From NCBI RefSeq assembly GCF_028751195.1, contig NZ_CP066784.1, forward strand, positions 2,914,001 to 2,978,000: a stretch of DNA of 64,000 nucleotides, written 5' to 3'. Numbering within the stretch: the stretch's first letter is position 1; each line of letters opens with the position of its first letter. The stretch is from Alicyclobacillus sp. ALC3 (lineage in GTDB: Bacteria > Bacillota > Bacilli > Alicyclobacillales > Alicyclobacillaceae). The notes below the pieces were generated by a model. It was not told the DNA's origin. It ran no database searches and saw only the letters and a list, made by a program, of their open reading frames with translations. The position numbers and the translations under genes were made by a program. Shown here one piece after another: positions 34,658 through 43,190 of this stretch.

Positions 34658-35602
34658 TTGACAAGCCTGGGAAAAGGTCCATGGAAAGCGGTAATTGGCT
34701 CATCCCTCTGCCTCGCGTCTGTTCCGGCGCTGGCTTTTGCACCGAATCACATGGTCGATAAGCGAGCACGCGCGGCGTCGTTCCGATTACAACCTGCCTT
34801 CAAACCCGTTCTCTCGATTCGCCCCCGAACTGCCAAATTAGAGGTGCGCGCAGCCCGTGCGACCTCCAACAGTCGAACAAGTGATGCATTGATGCGACAG
34901 ATGCCACGCGTGCAAACACTGCGTCAGGCGTATCTCAACCAGAAACCGCGACTGCGCTATGTGACCATCCACTCTGGCGATAGTTTGTGGGCGCTGTCCC
35001 GGCGGTATCATGTGTCTCTGACCCACCTTGAACGGTGGAACCACCTCACAGTCAACAGTGTTCTGCCAATTGACGAGCGCCTGACCGTCAACGGTCCGAA
35101 TCCGTCACCGCCGCGGGTTCACAACATGCCTGTGCAGGCCCCGGCAAGCAACAGCGGCAGTTCTTCACGGTTAAGCAGTCGCAGCAGCAATGGGCCAACG
35201 GGTGTGGTAGCGGGCGTCGTAGCGGGTGTGGTAGCGGCAGGGGTACGGGGCCTTTCGGTCGTGGACTATGCAAAGGAGTTCATCGGCACGCCGTACGTAT
35301 GGGGCGGCGTTGGACCGAGCGGGTTTGACTGCAGTGGATATGTCGAATTTGTCTACGCGCACTTTGGGGTCCTCTTGGGACGTACTTCATATGAACAGTT
35401 TGACGAAGGGACGCCTATCTATGTGGCTGACTTACTCCCGGGAGATTTGGTCTTCTTCAGCACCTATGGACCGGGGGCATCGCACGTCGGAATTTATATA
35501 GGACGTGGGCGGTTCATCAGTGCATCAGGTTCTGCGGTACAGATACTTGCGATGGACGCACCCTATTGGTCGAGTCACTACATTGGGGCCCGCCGAGTCT
35601 GA
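34658..35602 (+). CDS. LysM plus NlpC/P60 secreted peptidoglycan endopeptidase
   Basis: The protein of about 314 residues has a signal peptide (basic start, hydrophobic core ending near ALAFA), then a LysM domain (YVTIHSGDSLWALSRRYHVS, about 105-150) and a short Ser/Val/Gly linker. A P60 domain follows with catalytic Cys in GFDCSGYVEFVYAHFG and His in GASHVGIYIG. It would cut stem peptides in the wall. The TTG at 34658 is chosen because GGAAGGGAG precedes it (11 nt) and the promoter lies just upstream. The frame stays open far 5' only because of the 12-bp repeat. Confidence 0.85.
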   Translation: MTSLGKGPWKAVIGSSLCLASVPALAFAPNHMVDKRARAASFRLQPAFKPVLSIRPRTAKLEVRAARATSNSRTSDALMRQMPRVQTLRQAYLNQKPRLRYVTIHSGDSLWALSRRYHVSLTHLERWNHLTVNSVLPIDERLTVNGPNPSPPRVHNMPVQAPASNSGSSSRLSSRSSNGPTGVVAGVVAGVVAAGVRGLSVVDYAKEFIGTPYVWGGVGPSGFDCSGYVEFVYAHFGVLLGRTSYEQFDEGTPIYVADLLPGDLVFFSTYGPGASHVGIYIGRGRFISASGSAVQILAMDAPYWSSHYIGARRV

Positions 35603-35731
35603 AACGGTGGGTTCTGTGGGACGCTTACCCTCGTGAAGGCAGGAGAAAATACTCTAGCTGTCGAATAGATTCTGCGAACAACATGGGCCTCTGTTGGTTT
35701 CTGCCCAACCGCCAGGAGGTGGCAGCCACCC

Positions 35732-36892
35732 ATGGACAAGTTCCGGACTGTGCCGCTCTCTCCCCTGAATCGCACCAATTTGCGTAATGTTTTGGAACTT
35801 CAACGGACACTAGGCGTGTATCGCTCGCTCGTTGACTACAACCCAGCTGCCATTTACTTGCTCAATTTAGACGGGCGAATCGTTCGTGCCAACCAAGTTG
35901 TTGCACAAATGCTCGAATATACTGTGGACGAACTGCTGCAGATGCATCTTCGTGATGTGGTCACGGAGCAATCTTGGAAAGATGCGGAAGTTTGGTTGCA
36001 GAAGTGCTCGAACAGGCGTCTGTTTCCAGATGTGCGATTTTACGTAACACTGCGGACGAAAAACGGCAGAGAGACAAACTTCGGCGTTAAGGCTGTACCG
36101 GCGTACAGTGGTGCGAATCTCGCAGGTATATTTATCATCGGTCGGGATATCGACGTCAGTCGGCGGACTGAAGAACTCATTATGAAGTCCGAAAAACTCG
36201 CTGTAATTGGCCAGTTGGCTGCAGGAGTTGCTCATGAGATCCGCAACCCACTGACATCGCTTAAAGGGTTTGTTCAACTGTTTTCATCGACCGTCGCCGT
36301 CCCCCCCGAGTACGCAAGCATTATGCTCTCGGAACTCGAACGGATTGAATCGATCATTCAGGAGTTTCTCGTATTCGCGAAGCCGCAGGCCGTCAACTAT
36401 GGGTACAAGCACCCTAAAGAGATGCTTGAACATGTCATCGCGATTGTCCAAACGGAAGCGACCATCCACGGCGTCCTGGTAATGGCGCGCTGGCCGGAGG
36501 AGCTGCCTGACATTTGGTGCGACGACAACCAGATTAAGCAAGTGTTTCTCAACGTCTTGAAGAACGCTGTCGAGGCCATGCCGAACGGTGGGACGATCGA
36601 TGTCGAGGTGACACACTCGGCGGTCAATGAGGTGCTCGTGCGCATCCGGGATCAGGGTGTCGGTATTCCTCCAGAGCGCATTCCGAAACTTGGGGAACCG
36701 TTCTACACGACCAAAGAGAAGGGTACGGGACTTGGTTTGATGGTTAGCCAACGCATTCTCGAGGCCCATCGGGCAACGATGGACATTCAGAGTCAGGTCG
36801 GCGCTGGGACCACAGTTGAGGTGCGAATCCCGATTAAACCGCGGGATGTCGTTGCTGGAATGGACGAAGCGGCGCCGACACGGAGTCGGTGA
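35732..36892 (+). CDS. PAS-domain sensor histidine kinase, soluble, orphan
   Basis: The 386-residue protein has no membrane segment. A PAS domain (about 30-150, YNPAAIYLLNLDGRIVRANQ) is followed by a HisKA dimerisation domain with the H-box AAGVAHEIRNPLTSLKGFVQ (about 165). HATPase_c follows, with N-box LNVLKNAVEAMPNGG, G1 DQGVGIPPE and G2 GTGLGLMVSQ. No response-regulator gene is adjacent. This architecture is that of Bacillus KinA/KinE-type kinases that phosphorylate Spo0F at sporulation onset; that role is inference. AGGAGGTGG precedes the ATG. Confidence 0.9.
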   Translation: MDKFRTVPLSPLNRTNLRNVLELQRTLGVYRSLVDYNPAAIYLLNLDGRIVRANQVVAQMLEYTVDELLQMHLRDVVTEQSWKDAEVWLQKCSNRRLFPDVRFYVTLRTKNGRETNFGVKAVPAYSGANLAGIFIIGRDIDVSRRTEELIMKSEKLAVIGQLAAGVAHEIRNPLTSLKGFVQLFSSTVAVPPEYASIMLSELERIESIIQEFLVFAKPQAVNYGYKHPKEMLEHVIAIVQTEATIHGVLVMARWPEELPDIWCDDNQIKQVFLNVLKNAVEAMPNGGTIDVEVTHSAVNEVLVRIRDQGVGIPPERIPKLGEPFYTTKEKGTGLGLMVSQRILEAHRATMDIQSQVGAGTTVEVRIPIKPRDVVAGMDEAAPTRSR

Positions 36893-36910
36893 AGCGGCGC
36901 GCGTGAGGGC

Positions 36911-37610
36911 GCGGTCAGGTGGTGTAGATGTCAAATTGACACCTAGCGCGGGCGGTCAGTCGGTGTAGATGTCAAATTGACACCTAGCGCGGGCAGTCAG
37001 GTGGTGTAGATGTCAAATTGACACTTACCGCGGGCGGTCAGTCGGTGTAGATGTCAAATTGACACTTACCGCGGGCGGTCAGTCGGTGTAGATGTCAAAT
37101 TGACACTTACCGGGCGCGGTCAGGTGGTGTAGATGTCAAATTGACACCTAGCGCGGGCGGCAGGGTGGTGTAGATGTCAAATTGACACTTACCGGGCACG
37201 GTCAGTCGGCGTAGATGTCAAATTGACACCTACCGGGCGCGGTCAGGTGGTTTAGATGTCAAATTGACACCTACCGCAGGCGGTCAGGTGGTGTAGATGT
37301 CAAATTGACACTTAGCGCGGGCGGCAGGGTGGTTTAGATGTCAAATTGACACCTGGCGTGGGAGGTTAGTCGGTGTAGATGTCAAATTGACACCTAGCGC
37401 GGGCAGTCAGGTGGTGTAGATGTCAAATTGACACCTGGCGTGGGAGGTTAGTCGGTTTAGATGTCAAATTGACACCTAGCGCGGGAGGTCAGTCGGTTTA
37501 GATGTCAAATTGACACCTAGCGCGGGCAGTCAGGTGGTGTAGATGTCAAATTGACACCTACCGGGCGCGGTCAGGTGGTGTAGATGTCAAATTGACACCT
37601 ACCGGGCGCA
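36911..37610. repeat. Array 2: 17 copies of a 41-bp palindrome-bearing unit
   Basis: Each unit contains (G/T)TAGATGTCAAATTGACAC(C/T)T with filler rich in gcgggcggtcagtcgg. The 13-bp core TGTCAA-A-TTGACA is identical to that of array 1 and the period is the same 41 bp, but the flanks differ (GTAGA instead of GTAGG; AGCGCGGGC instead of AGCGGTGG). All 17 cores are intact. The array starts about 20 bp after the kinase stop and lies between convergent kinase and aceA genes. Confidence 0.97.
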
Positions 37611-37814
37611 GATGTCCAGCCTTGCACGTGACAGTCTTGCACGTGAACACGGGTGGAGGGGCTAGCTCGGTTTTCCAACTACCTTGTGCGATCCCGATGA
37701 TCAGCCACCGACCCGGCAAATGCTGCGCAGTGTGAAGCCTCCGCCGTAGCGGCAGACAATGCGCACTCCTCGACAAATCGCTTCCCACGCGCTCTGCCAG
37801 AACGAGCCCGCACG

Positions 37815-37855
37815 AAAAAAATAGGCCCTCACGGCGTGTATCTGCCGAAAGGGCC
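37815..37855 (-). terminator. Rho-independent terminator of aceA
   Basis: On the minus strand GGCCCT pairs with AGGGCC, with inner CGGC/GCCG, and TATTTTTTT follows. It lies about 100 bp after the aceA stop. The interval 37611-37956 otherwise holds no gene; repeated 'atccccatc' words occur near 37900. Confidence 0.8.
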
Positions 37856-37956
37856 ACTTTCTGTCTGTCTAGTGCCTCCGCCATGAGTGCGGAATCTCCA
37901 TCAATCCCCATCCACCCAGGCAATCCTCATGAATCCCCATCAACCCCAACCGCGGC

Positions 37957-39249
37957 TCAGATGCTGACGAACTGCTCTTCTTCGGTGGAGCCAGTTAGAG
38001 CCGTCGTAGACGAGGTCCCACCAGTGACGGCCATCGAGACTTCATCGAAGTAGCCTGTTCCAACTTCGCGTTGGTGCCGCGTAGCGGTGTATCCGTGCGT
38101 TTCGCTCGCAAACTCCGCCTGCTGCAGTTCCGAGTAGGCAGCCATCCCGCGTTGACTGTATTCGCGTGCCAGTTCGAACATGCTGTGGTTGAGAGCGTGG
38201 AAACCCGCTAATGTGACAAATTGGAACTTGTATCCCATGTCTCCGAGTTCGTCTTGGAACTTCGCAATCGTCTGCGCGTCGAGTTTCTTCTGCCAATTGA
38301 ACGAAGGCGAGCAGTTGTAGGCGAGGAGTTTGCCGGGGAACTTCGCGTGAATCGCCTCGGCGAAGCGGCGTGCCTCTTCCAAGTTCGGTTCGGATGTTTC
38401 GCACCAAATCATGTCCGCGTATGGGGCGTACGACAGACCGCGAGCAATCGCCGCGTCAAGGCCGCCCTGCATCCGGAAGAAGCCCTCTGCGGTGCGTTCG
38501 CCTGTCAGAAACTCTTGATCACGCGGGTCAATGTCACTGGTGATGAGGTGCGCGCCGTTTGCGTCTGTGCGAGCAACGACCAAAGTTGGCACACCGCTGA
38601 CGTCAGCTGCGAGACGGGCGGAGATAAGGTTGCGAACAGCGTTTACAGTGGGGATCAAAACCTTGCCGCCCATGTGGCCGCATTTCTTCTCGGAAGACAG
38701 CTGGTCTTCGAAGTGAACGGCCGCAGCCCCCGCTTCAATCATCGACTTCATCAGTTCGAACACGTTGAGTGGTCCACCGAATCCGGCTTCGGCGTCGGCG
38801 ACAATTGGCGCGAACCAGTCGATGTCGTCGTTGCCTTCCATGTGGTGAATCTGGTCCGCACGCTGTAGCGCTTGGTTAATACGTTGTACCACGTGCGGGA
38901 CACTGTTGGCCGGGTAGAGACTTTGGTCAGGGTACATGTGACCGGACAGGTTGGCATCGGCAGCCACTTGCCAGCCGCTCAGGTAAATGGCCTTCAGCCC
39001 GCCCTTCACCTGCTGAACCGCTTGATTGCCAGTCAGGGCACCGAGTGCTTTAAGGTGATGCTCTTGGTGGAGTAAGTTCCACAGGCGTTCGGCGCCACGC
39101 CGAGCCAGAGTGTGCTCAATGAGTACAGAACCGCGCAGGCGAACGACGTCTTCCGCTGAGTACGTGCGGGTAATCCCTTGCCAGCGCGCGTCCGCTTCCC
39201 AATTTTCTTGAATAGCCTGAATGTCTGCTGAGAAATCTCTCCGTGTCAT
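37957..39249 (-). CDS. aceA: Isocitrate lyase
   Basis: It splits isocitrate to glyoxylate and succinate, the first step of the glyoxylate shunt, allowing growth on C2 compounds and fatty acids. The 430-residue protein has the signature loop KKCGHMGGK (about residue 190, catalytic Cys), the metal/substrate region [20 protein letters not shown] and a late NCSPSFNWQ. The C-terminal tail is short, as in Firmicute forms. GAGGAGG precedes ATG 39249. Malate synthase is not in the window. Confidence 0.95.
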   Translation of the reverse strand: MTRRDFSADIQAIQENWEADARWQGITRTYSAEDVVRLRGSVLIEHTLARRGAERLWNLLHQEHHLKALGALTGNQAVQQVKGGLKAIYLSGWQVAADANLSGHMYPDQSLYPANSVPHVVQRINQALQRADQIHHMEGNDDIDWFAPIVADAEAGFGGPLNVFELMKSMIEAGAAAVHFEDQLSSEKKCGHMGGKVLIPTVNAVRNLISARLAADVSGVPTLVVARTDANGAHLITSDIDPRDQEFLTGERTAEGFFRMQGGLDAAIARGLSYAPYADMIWCETSEPNLEEARRFAEAIHAKFPGKLLAYNCSPSFNWQKKLDAQTIAKFQDELGDMGYKFQFVTLAGFHALNHSMFELAREYSQRGMAAYSELQQAEFASETHGYTATRHQREVGTGYFDEVSMAVTGGTSSTTALTGSTEEEQFVSI

Positions 39250-39557
39250 CGTGACATCCTCCTCTTGTCTCCACGCGGAGCCTTGTAGGCTCGTAGTGTC
39301 ATTGTTTTATAACAACACTGTATGTCGTTGGTCTGTATTATAACACGACAAACAGGGTTGAACAGACCCTGAAATGCCCGATTTGGGCTCTAATTTGAAT
39401 TTTCTATGACGTGAGTAGAATCTGACTAAGGTGCTAGACTGGTTGAGTCGCTGAGCTGTTGCTGCATCTGAGTGATGTCCGACGCTTGCGACATTAGTGG
39501 AATGATTGATTTTGAGGGTAGCAGAGGGTTATTTCAGACGACGGCAGGTTGAACGGT
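39250..39557 (-). promoter_or_regulatory. aceA upstream region with a TATAAT box
   Basis: On the minus strand TATAAT lies at 39342-39337, with a poor -35 (TGTTCA at about 39364-39359). A second AT-rich box (TTATAAAA) lies at about 39313-39306. The remaining sequence up to 39557 shows no further element. Confidence 0.45.
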
Positions 39558-39875
39558 TCAACTACAGTACGGTTGCAGTACGCGGAAAAGGTGACCAGCC
39601 GACTCAAATGCGTAGACACGCTCCACTACTTTCAGGCGCTCCACGACAAGCAGGCAGGGAACGCTGCTGATCTGCCAGTCCTGTGCCCAGTGTGGCATTG
39701 CGTTCAGGTTGCAGGCGACTGACGGGACCTCCGGCAGAGCAGCGAGGGCAACGGTCAGCATCTTTCGTCCGACCTTACATGTGCCGCATAGAGGTGTGTG
39801 GAAAAATACGACAAGCGGTCCATCTGTCTTCCACAGGCGTTCCTGAAGTTCGGAGTCTTCGACCTCTTCGAGCAT
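39558..39875 (-). CDS. Thioredoxin-like protein with CGTC motif
   Basis: This protein of about 105 residues has a thioredoxin fold: GPLVVFFHTPLCGTCKVGRK carries the redox pair C-G-T-C instead of the classic CGPC, and the cis-proline loop is SSVPCLLVV. It is likely a cytosolic thiol oxidoreductase, or a bacillithiol/monothiol-pathway helper. ATG 39875 (or TTG 39878) lies 8-11 nt after GGAGG. An ATG at 39893 overlaps the poor upstream context. The extra cysteine in the cis-Pro loop (VPC) is unusual. Confidence 0.75.
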   Translation of the reverse strand: MLEEVEDSELQERLWKTDGPLVVFFHTPLCGTCKVGRKMLTVALAALPEVPSVACNLNAMPHWAQDWQISSVPCLLVVERLKVVERVYAFESAGHLFRVLQPYCS

Positions 39876-40063
39876 CAACGTATGAGCCTCCATCCTCGCA
39901 CCAACAGTACTTCCTTTATAACTATACCACAGAGCGGGAAATGGACCGGTCCAATGGGGTTCACTACAGGTGGCCAAGGTGTGGGAAAGCGGGTGACCGT
40001 CCTGCTCTGTCCGCCACCGGCACAACCACGTCATGCATCTGATGATCACGATGATTCAGCGGA

Positions 40064-40105
40064 CGTAAGGTAACCCAGGGGGATACCACCCTGGGTTACC
40101 TTACG
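40064..40105. repeat. 17-bp perfect inverted repeat
   Basis: The 17-bp arms are CGTAAGGTAACCCAGGG (40064-40080) and its exact complement (40089-40105) around an 8-nt loop GGATACCA. No T-tract follows on either strand. It lies between two minus-strand genes, downstream of the Gly-rich gene and upstream of the thioredoxin-like gene. Confidence 0.85.
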
Positions 40106-40168
40106 GTGTCGAACGGAGGTGCTGAGCAGATGCCTTAGGTCGGCGGTCTAGTCGCACTCATCAATCAA

Positions 40169-40570
40169 TTAGAAGATAAACGGCCAGCCACCCATCCTAC
40201 CCCCGTAGCCACCGCTGCCATAACCGCCGCCATAACCCTCCATGCCTGCGCCATATCCAGGACCGCCACCATAGCCTGCGCCATAACCGCCAGCATAGCC
40301 GCCCATACCACCAGAAAAACCACGAAACCCACCAAATGGGCCATAGCCAGCACCGTAACCTGCCCCATACTGTCCGTATCCACGCCGCCTAGCCGCCCAA
40401 CCACCAGCGCCCAGACCGAACAGCAGGAAGAGCGGCAGAAAACACTGTTCTGTGTCCGCTGCTGCTCGGTCCCGTGGTGTTGCAGGGGAGAGTGCCACGC
40501 CTGCGGGAGCAGGTCGCAGCACGCGTTTCCGAGCTTTAGCGGCTGTTGATTTGACGTGCCCGTGAGCCAT
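40169..40570 (-). CDS. Glycine/tyrosine-rich small membrane protein
   Basis: This 133-residue protein has a basic N-terminus, one hydrophobic segment (about 43-60, CFLPLFLLFGLGAGGWAA) and a tail of Gly-Tyr-Gly repeats (YGAGYGPFGGFRGFSGGMGG and similar, about 65-130). Such tails are typical of spore-coat or surface-associated proteins; a specific role is not known. AGGAGG lies 8 nt before the ATG. A second frame over the same DNA (40165-40404) is an artefact of the repeats. Confidence 0.65.
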   Translation of the reverse strand: MAHGHVKSTAAKARKRVLRPAPAGVALSPATPRDRAAADTEQCFLPLFLLFGLGAGGWAARRRGYGQYGAGYGAGYGPFGGFRGFSGGMGGYAGGYGAGYGGGPGYGAGMEGYGGGYGSGGYGGRMGGWPFIF

Positions 40571-40707
40571 CTGCGTATCCTCCTCTCTGCGTCACTCTTG
40601 TCACTCCATGACGCGGCCTGACAGGATGGGTGGACAGGTGTCAGTTACGCAGGCGAGAAAGGGCTCTCTGACAAGCCGCGTCGGTCGGTTCAGGCCGGTC
40701 ATCCGCG

Positions 40708-40736
40708 TTGACAGCAGACGACATTCTATGAATAAT
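40708..40736 (+). promoter_or_regulatory. Strong sigma-A promoter of thrC-thrB
   Basis: TTGACA (40708-40713), 17 bp, AATAAT (40731-40736). Transcription would begin about 40743, only some 8 nt before the TTG at 40751. Confidence 0.7.
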
Positions 40737-40750
40737 AGGACTAATCAATT

Positions 40751-41878
40751 TTGACCAGCTGCGAGAGCGGCTGGCCCGCCAGAGAGGAGGCGGCCGACGT
40801 CGCGCACGTAGACCGAAGTACAGAGAGATGGAGTGGGATTCTTAATCGTTACGCAGACTGGCTGCCGTTAAATGACCAAACCCCGCGCTTGTCCCTGTGT
40901 GAAGGAAACACGCCTTTGATTCCATCGGTGCGCCTCAGTGAACGTTTGGGAGCGGATGTCTACCTCAAGTACGAGGGGGCGAACCCGACCGGATCGTTCA
41001 AAGACCGCGGCATGGTTCTAGCCGTCGCGAAAGCGGCTGAGGAGGGGTCGAAAACCGTCATCTGTGCATCGACAGGAAACACGTCGGCCGCAGCGGCAGC
41101 GTATGCCGGGCGTGCAGGCTTACAGGCTGTCATTTTGATCCCGGACGGCTACGTCGCGCTTGGAAAACTCGCGCAGGCGATGATGTACGGAGCGAAGATT
41201 ATCGCAATCCGCGGCAACTTTGACGAGGCGCTCACCCTCGTCCGCGAGCTCAGTGAGACCATGCCCGTAACTGTCGTGAACTCGATTAACCCGTATCGAT
41301 TAGACGGTCAGCAGACCGCGGCCTTCGAGGTGTGCGACGCACTCGGACAGGCGCCGGACCTGCTGTGCATCCCTGTCGGAAATGCAGGGAATATCAGTGC
41401 GTACTGGAAAGGCTTTTGCGCCTACCGCGACGGAGGCAAAGTCGAGAATACCCCACGCATGTTCGGCTTCGAGGCCGAGGGGGCGGCCGCAATTGTCAGA
41501 GGTGAGCCGATCGACCACCCAGAGACCTTCGCCACAGCCATCCGCATTGGCAAGCCAGCCTCCTGGGAACTCGCGGTCGCAGCAGCACGCGACTCCGGAG
41601 GGGCCATCGAGTCGGTGACTGACGACCAGATTCGCGAGGCTTACCAGTTGATCGCCACAGAAGGGGTGTTAGCGGAACCAGCTTCCGCTGCCTCCGTCGC
41701 AGGTCTCTTGCAACTTGCAGAGGCTGGCCGCATCGAGCGCGGGCAGACGATTGTCTGCGTACTGACCGGCAACGGTTTGAAAGACCCAGACAGCGCCATG
41801 AAGTTGAGCCGGTCTCAGACAGAGGTCGTCGACGCCAACATGCACGCCGTGTCACAAGTACTGGAGTCTTCTTTATGA
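40751..41878 (+). CDS. thrC: Threonine synthase
   Basis: A PLP enzyme that converts O-phosphohomoserine to threonine. The sequence from [20 protein letters not shown] on matches the Bacillus-type enzyme: EGNTPLIPS, the PLP lysine in [48 protein letters not shown] and [10 protein letters not shown]. The start is problematic. The only usual start codon in frame upstream is TTG 40751, which has no ribosome site and lies nearly at the predicted transcript start. A strong GAGGAGG (40784-40790) lies 8 nt before an in-frame GTC. The stop overlaps the thrB start (ATGA). Confidence 0.9.
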   Translation: MTSCESGWPAREEAADVAHVDRSTERWSGILNRYADWLPLNDQTPRLSLCEGNTPLIPSVRLSERLGADVYLKYEGANPTGSFKDRGMVLAVAKAAEEGSKTVICASTGNTSAAAAAYAGRAGLQAVILIPDGYVALGKLAQAMMYGAKIIAIRGNFDEALTLVRELSETMPVTVVNSINPYRLDGQQTAAFEVCDALGQAPDLLCIPVGNAGNISAYWKGFCAYRDGGKVENTPRMFGFEAEGAAAIVRGEPIDHPETFATAIRIGKPASWELAVAAARDSGGAIESVTDDQIREAYQLIATEGVLAEPASAASVAGLLQLAEAGRIERGQTIVCVLTGNGLKDPDSAMKLSRSQTEVVDANMHAVSQVLESSL

Positions 41879-42804
41879 AGTATTACGTTCGTGTCCCAGC
41901 TACGTCCGCGAACCTGGGGCCGGGCTTTGACTGTATGGGCTTGGCCCTTGATGTCTACAACGAGATGTCGGTCGAGACAGGGCATCCGTTTTCGATTGAG
42001 ATCACGGGCGAGTCCGCGAATCTCTTGCCAACCACTCGGGAGAACGCTGTGGTGCAGGCAATGGAGGTCTTGTTCGAGCGGGCAGGGAACCCCGCCGTCG
42101 AACGGGAGTGGAAACTCACCCTCGAAAACCACATTCCGGTTGCTTCGGGACTTGGCTCTAGCGCTTCGGCCATCGTCGGCGGCCTGTTGCTCGCCAACGA
42201 ACTGGTTATTGAGGCAGGAGGACAGGCCCTGTCGCACAGAGAACTACTCGATTTGGCGGTCGAGCTTGAGGGCCACCCGGACAACGTTGCGCCAGCCCTG
42301 ACGGGTGGCGCTAGTCTCAGTTATGTCGACGACCACGGCACGCACACGTTCGCCATCCCAGTCCCGGACAATCTGTACTTCGTCGTCGCTGTGCCGTACT
42401 TCACCCTGCACACCGAGCAGTCGCGCACGGTGGTACCTCCCACCGTCACGCGGGCGGACGCGGTTTTTAACATCGCCCAGGCCTCGCGGTTGACACTCGC
42501 TCTCTGCACTGGCAACCTAGAATTACTGCGGGGTGGGTTCTCCGACAGGTTGCATGAGCCGTATCGACGCTCCTTGGTTCCGGGATATGATGACGTACGG
42601 CATGCGGCACTGCGCAGCGGCGCACTGGCACTGACGCTGAGCGGGGCTGGGCCATCGCTTCTCGCCTGGTGTACGGATGAAGTCGCCGCTTGGCAGGTCG
42701 CGGACCAAATGACGCTCTCCTGGCGTGAAAACGGCATTCCGTGCCGTACAGAGGTGTACCGGCCGTGCCTCACGCAGACAGTGGCTGTTCGGGAGGACGT
42801 GTAG
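41875..42804 (+). CDS. thrB: Homoserine kinase
   Basis: It phosphorylates homoserine, supplying the substrate of ThrC. The 309-residue GHMP kinase has the opening [20 protein letters not shown], the ATP loop [16 protein letters not shown] (about 90-105) and the late [13 protein letters not shown]. It is translationally coupled to thrC by a 4-bp overlap. The hom gene, often first in this operon, is absent here. Confidence 0.95.
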   Translation: MKYYVRVPATSANLGPGFDCMGLALDVYNEMSVETGHPFSIEITGESANLLPTTRENAVVQAMEVLFERAGNPAVEREWKLTLENHIPVASGLGSSASAIVGGLLLANELVIEAGGQALSHRELLDLAVELEGHPDNVAPALTGGASLSYVDDHGTHTFAIPVPDNLYFVVAVPYFTLHTEQSRTVVPPTVTRADAVFNIAQASRLTLALCTGNLELLRGGFSDRLHEPYRRSLVPGYDDVRHAALRSGALALTLSGAGPSLLAWCTDEVAAWQVADQMTLSWRENGIPCRTEVYRPCLTQTVAVREDV

Positions 42805-42815
42805 GAGGCATCCGC

Positions 42816-43190
42816 TTGTTCAAGGTCGAACCTGTCGGTGAAAAGGTGCTGATTGTCGAAGGGAAAACCGATCGCGAGAGGCTCGAGCAGGTGCTGCGCG
42901 AGCCCGTTTCATTTGTTTGCACGCGCGGGACGATTGGTTACGAGGAATTACTAGAAATAGCCGAACGGCTCGAAGACGAGGACGTGTACGTATTTGTAGA
43001 TGCTGACGAGTCCGGGATGAAGCTGCGCAAGCAACTGCGACGGGAGTTGCCGCGCGCTAAGCACGTGTATACACAGAAGATGTACCGTGAAGTTGCGCGC
43101 ACACCGTTGCATGTGCTGGCCAAAGCGCTCGCAAACGCGCATTTCGATGTAGACCCCAAATGGTTAACGGAGGTGGACCACCGCCCGTGA
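42816..43190 (+). CDS. Toprim domain protein, YusF-like
   Basis: This protein of about 124 residues is mainly a Toprim fold: VLIVEGKTDRERLEQVL (the conserved Glu) and VYVFVDADESGMKLRKQL (D-x-D). The family resembles the small primase/RNase M5-type proteins and Bacillus YusF, whose function is not known. TTG 42816 lies 7 nt after TAGGAGG and is taken as start. The gene begins 11 bp after thrB and its stop overlaps the next ATG by one base, so it appears part of the thr operon. Confidence 0.8.
   Translation: MFKVEPVGEKVLIVEGKTDRERLEQVLREPVSFVCTRGTIGYEELLEIAERLEDEDVYVFVDADESGMKLRKQLRRELPRAKHVYTQKMYREVARTPLHVLAKALANAHFDVDPKWLTEVDHRP

Noticed and set aside
40165..40404. Second Gly/Met/Ala-rich frame in the Gly-Tyr-rich gene
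   Set aside because: It is an out-of-frame reading of the GGN-rich repeat; only the frame starting at 40570 has a ribosome site.
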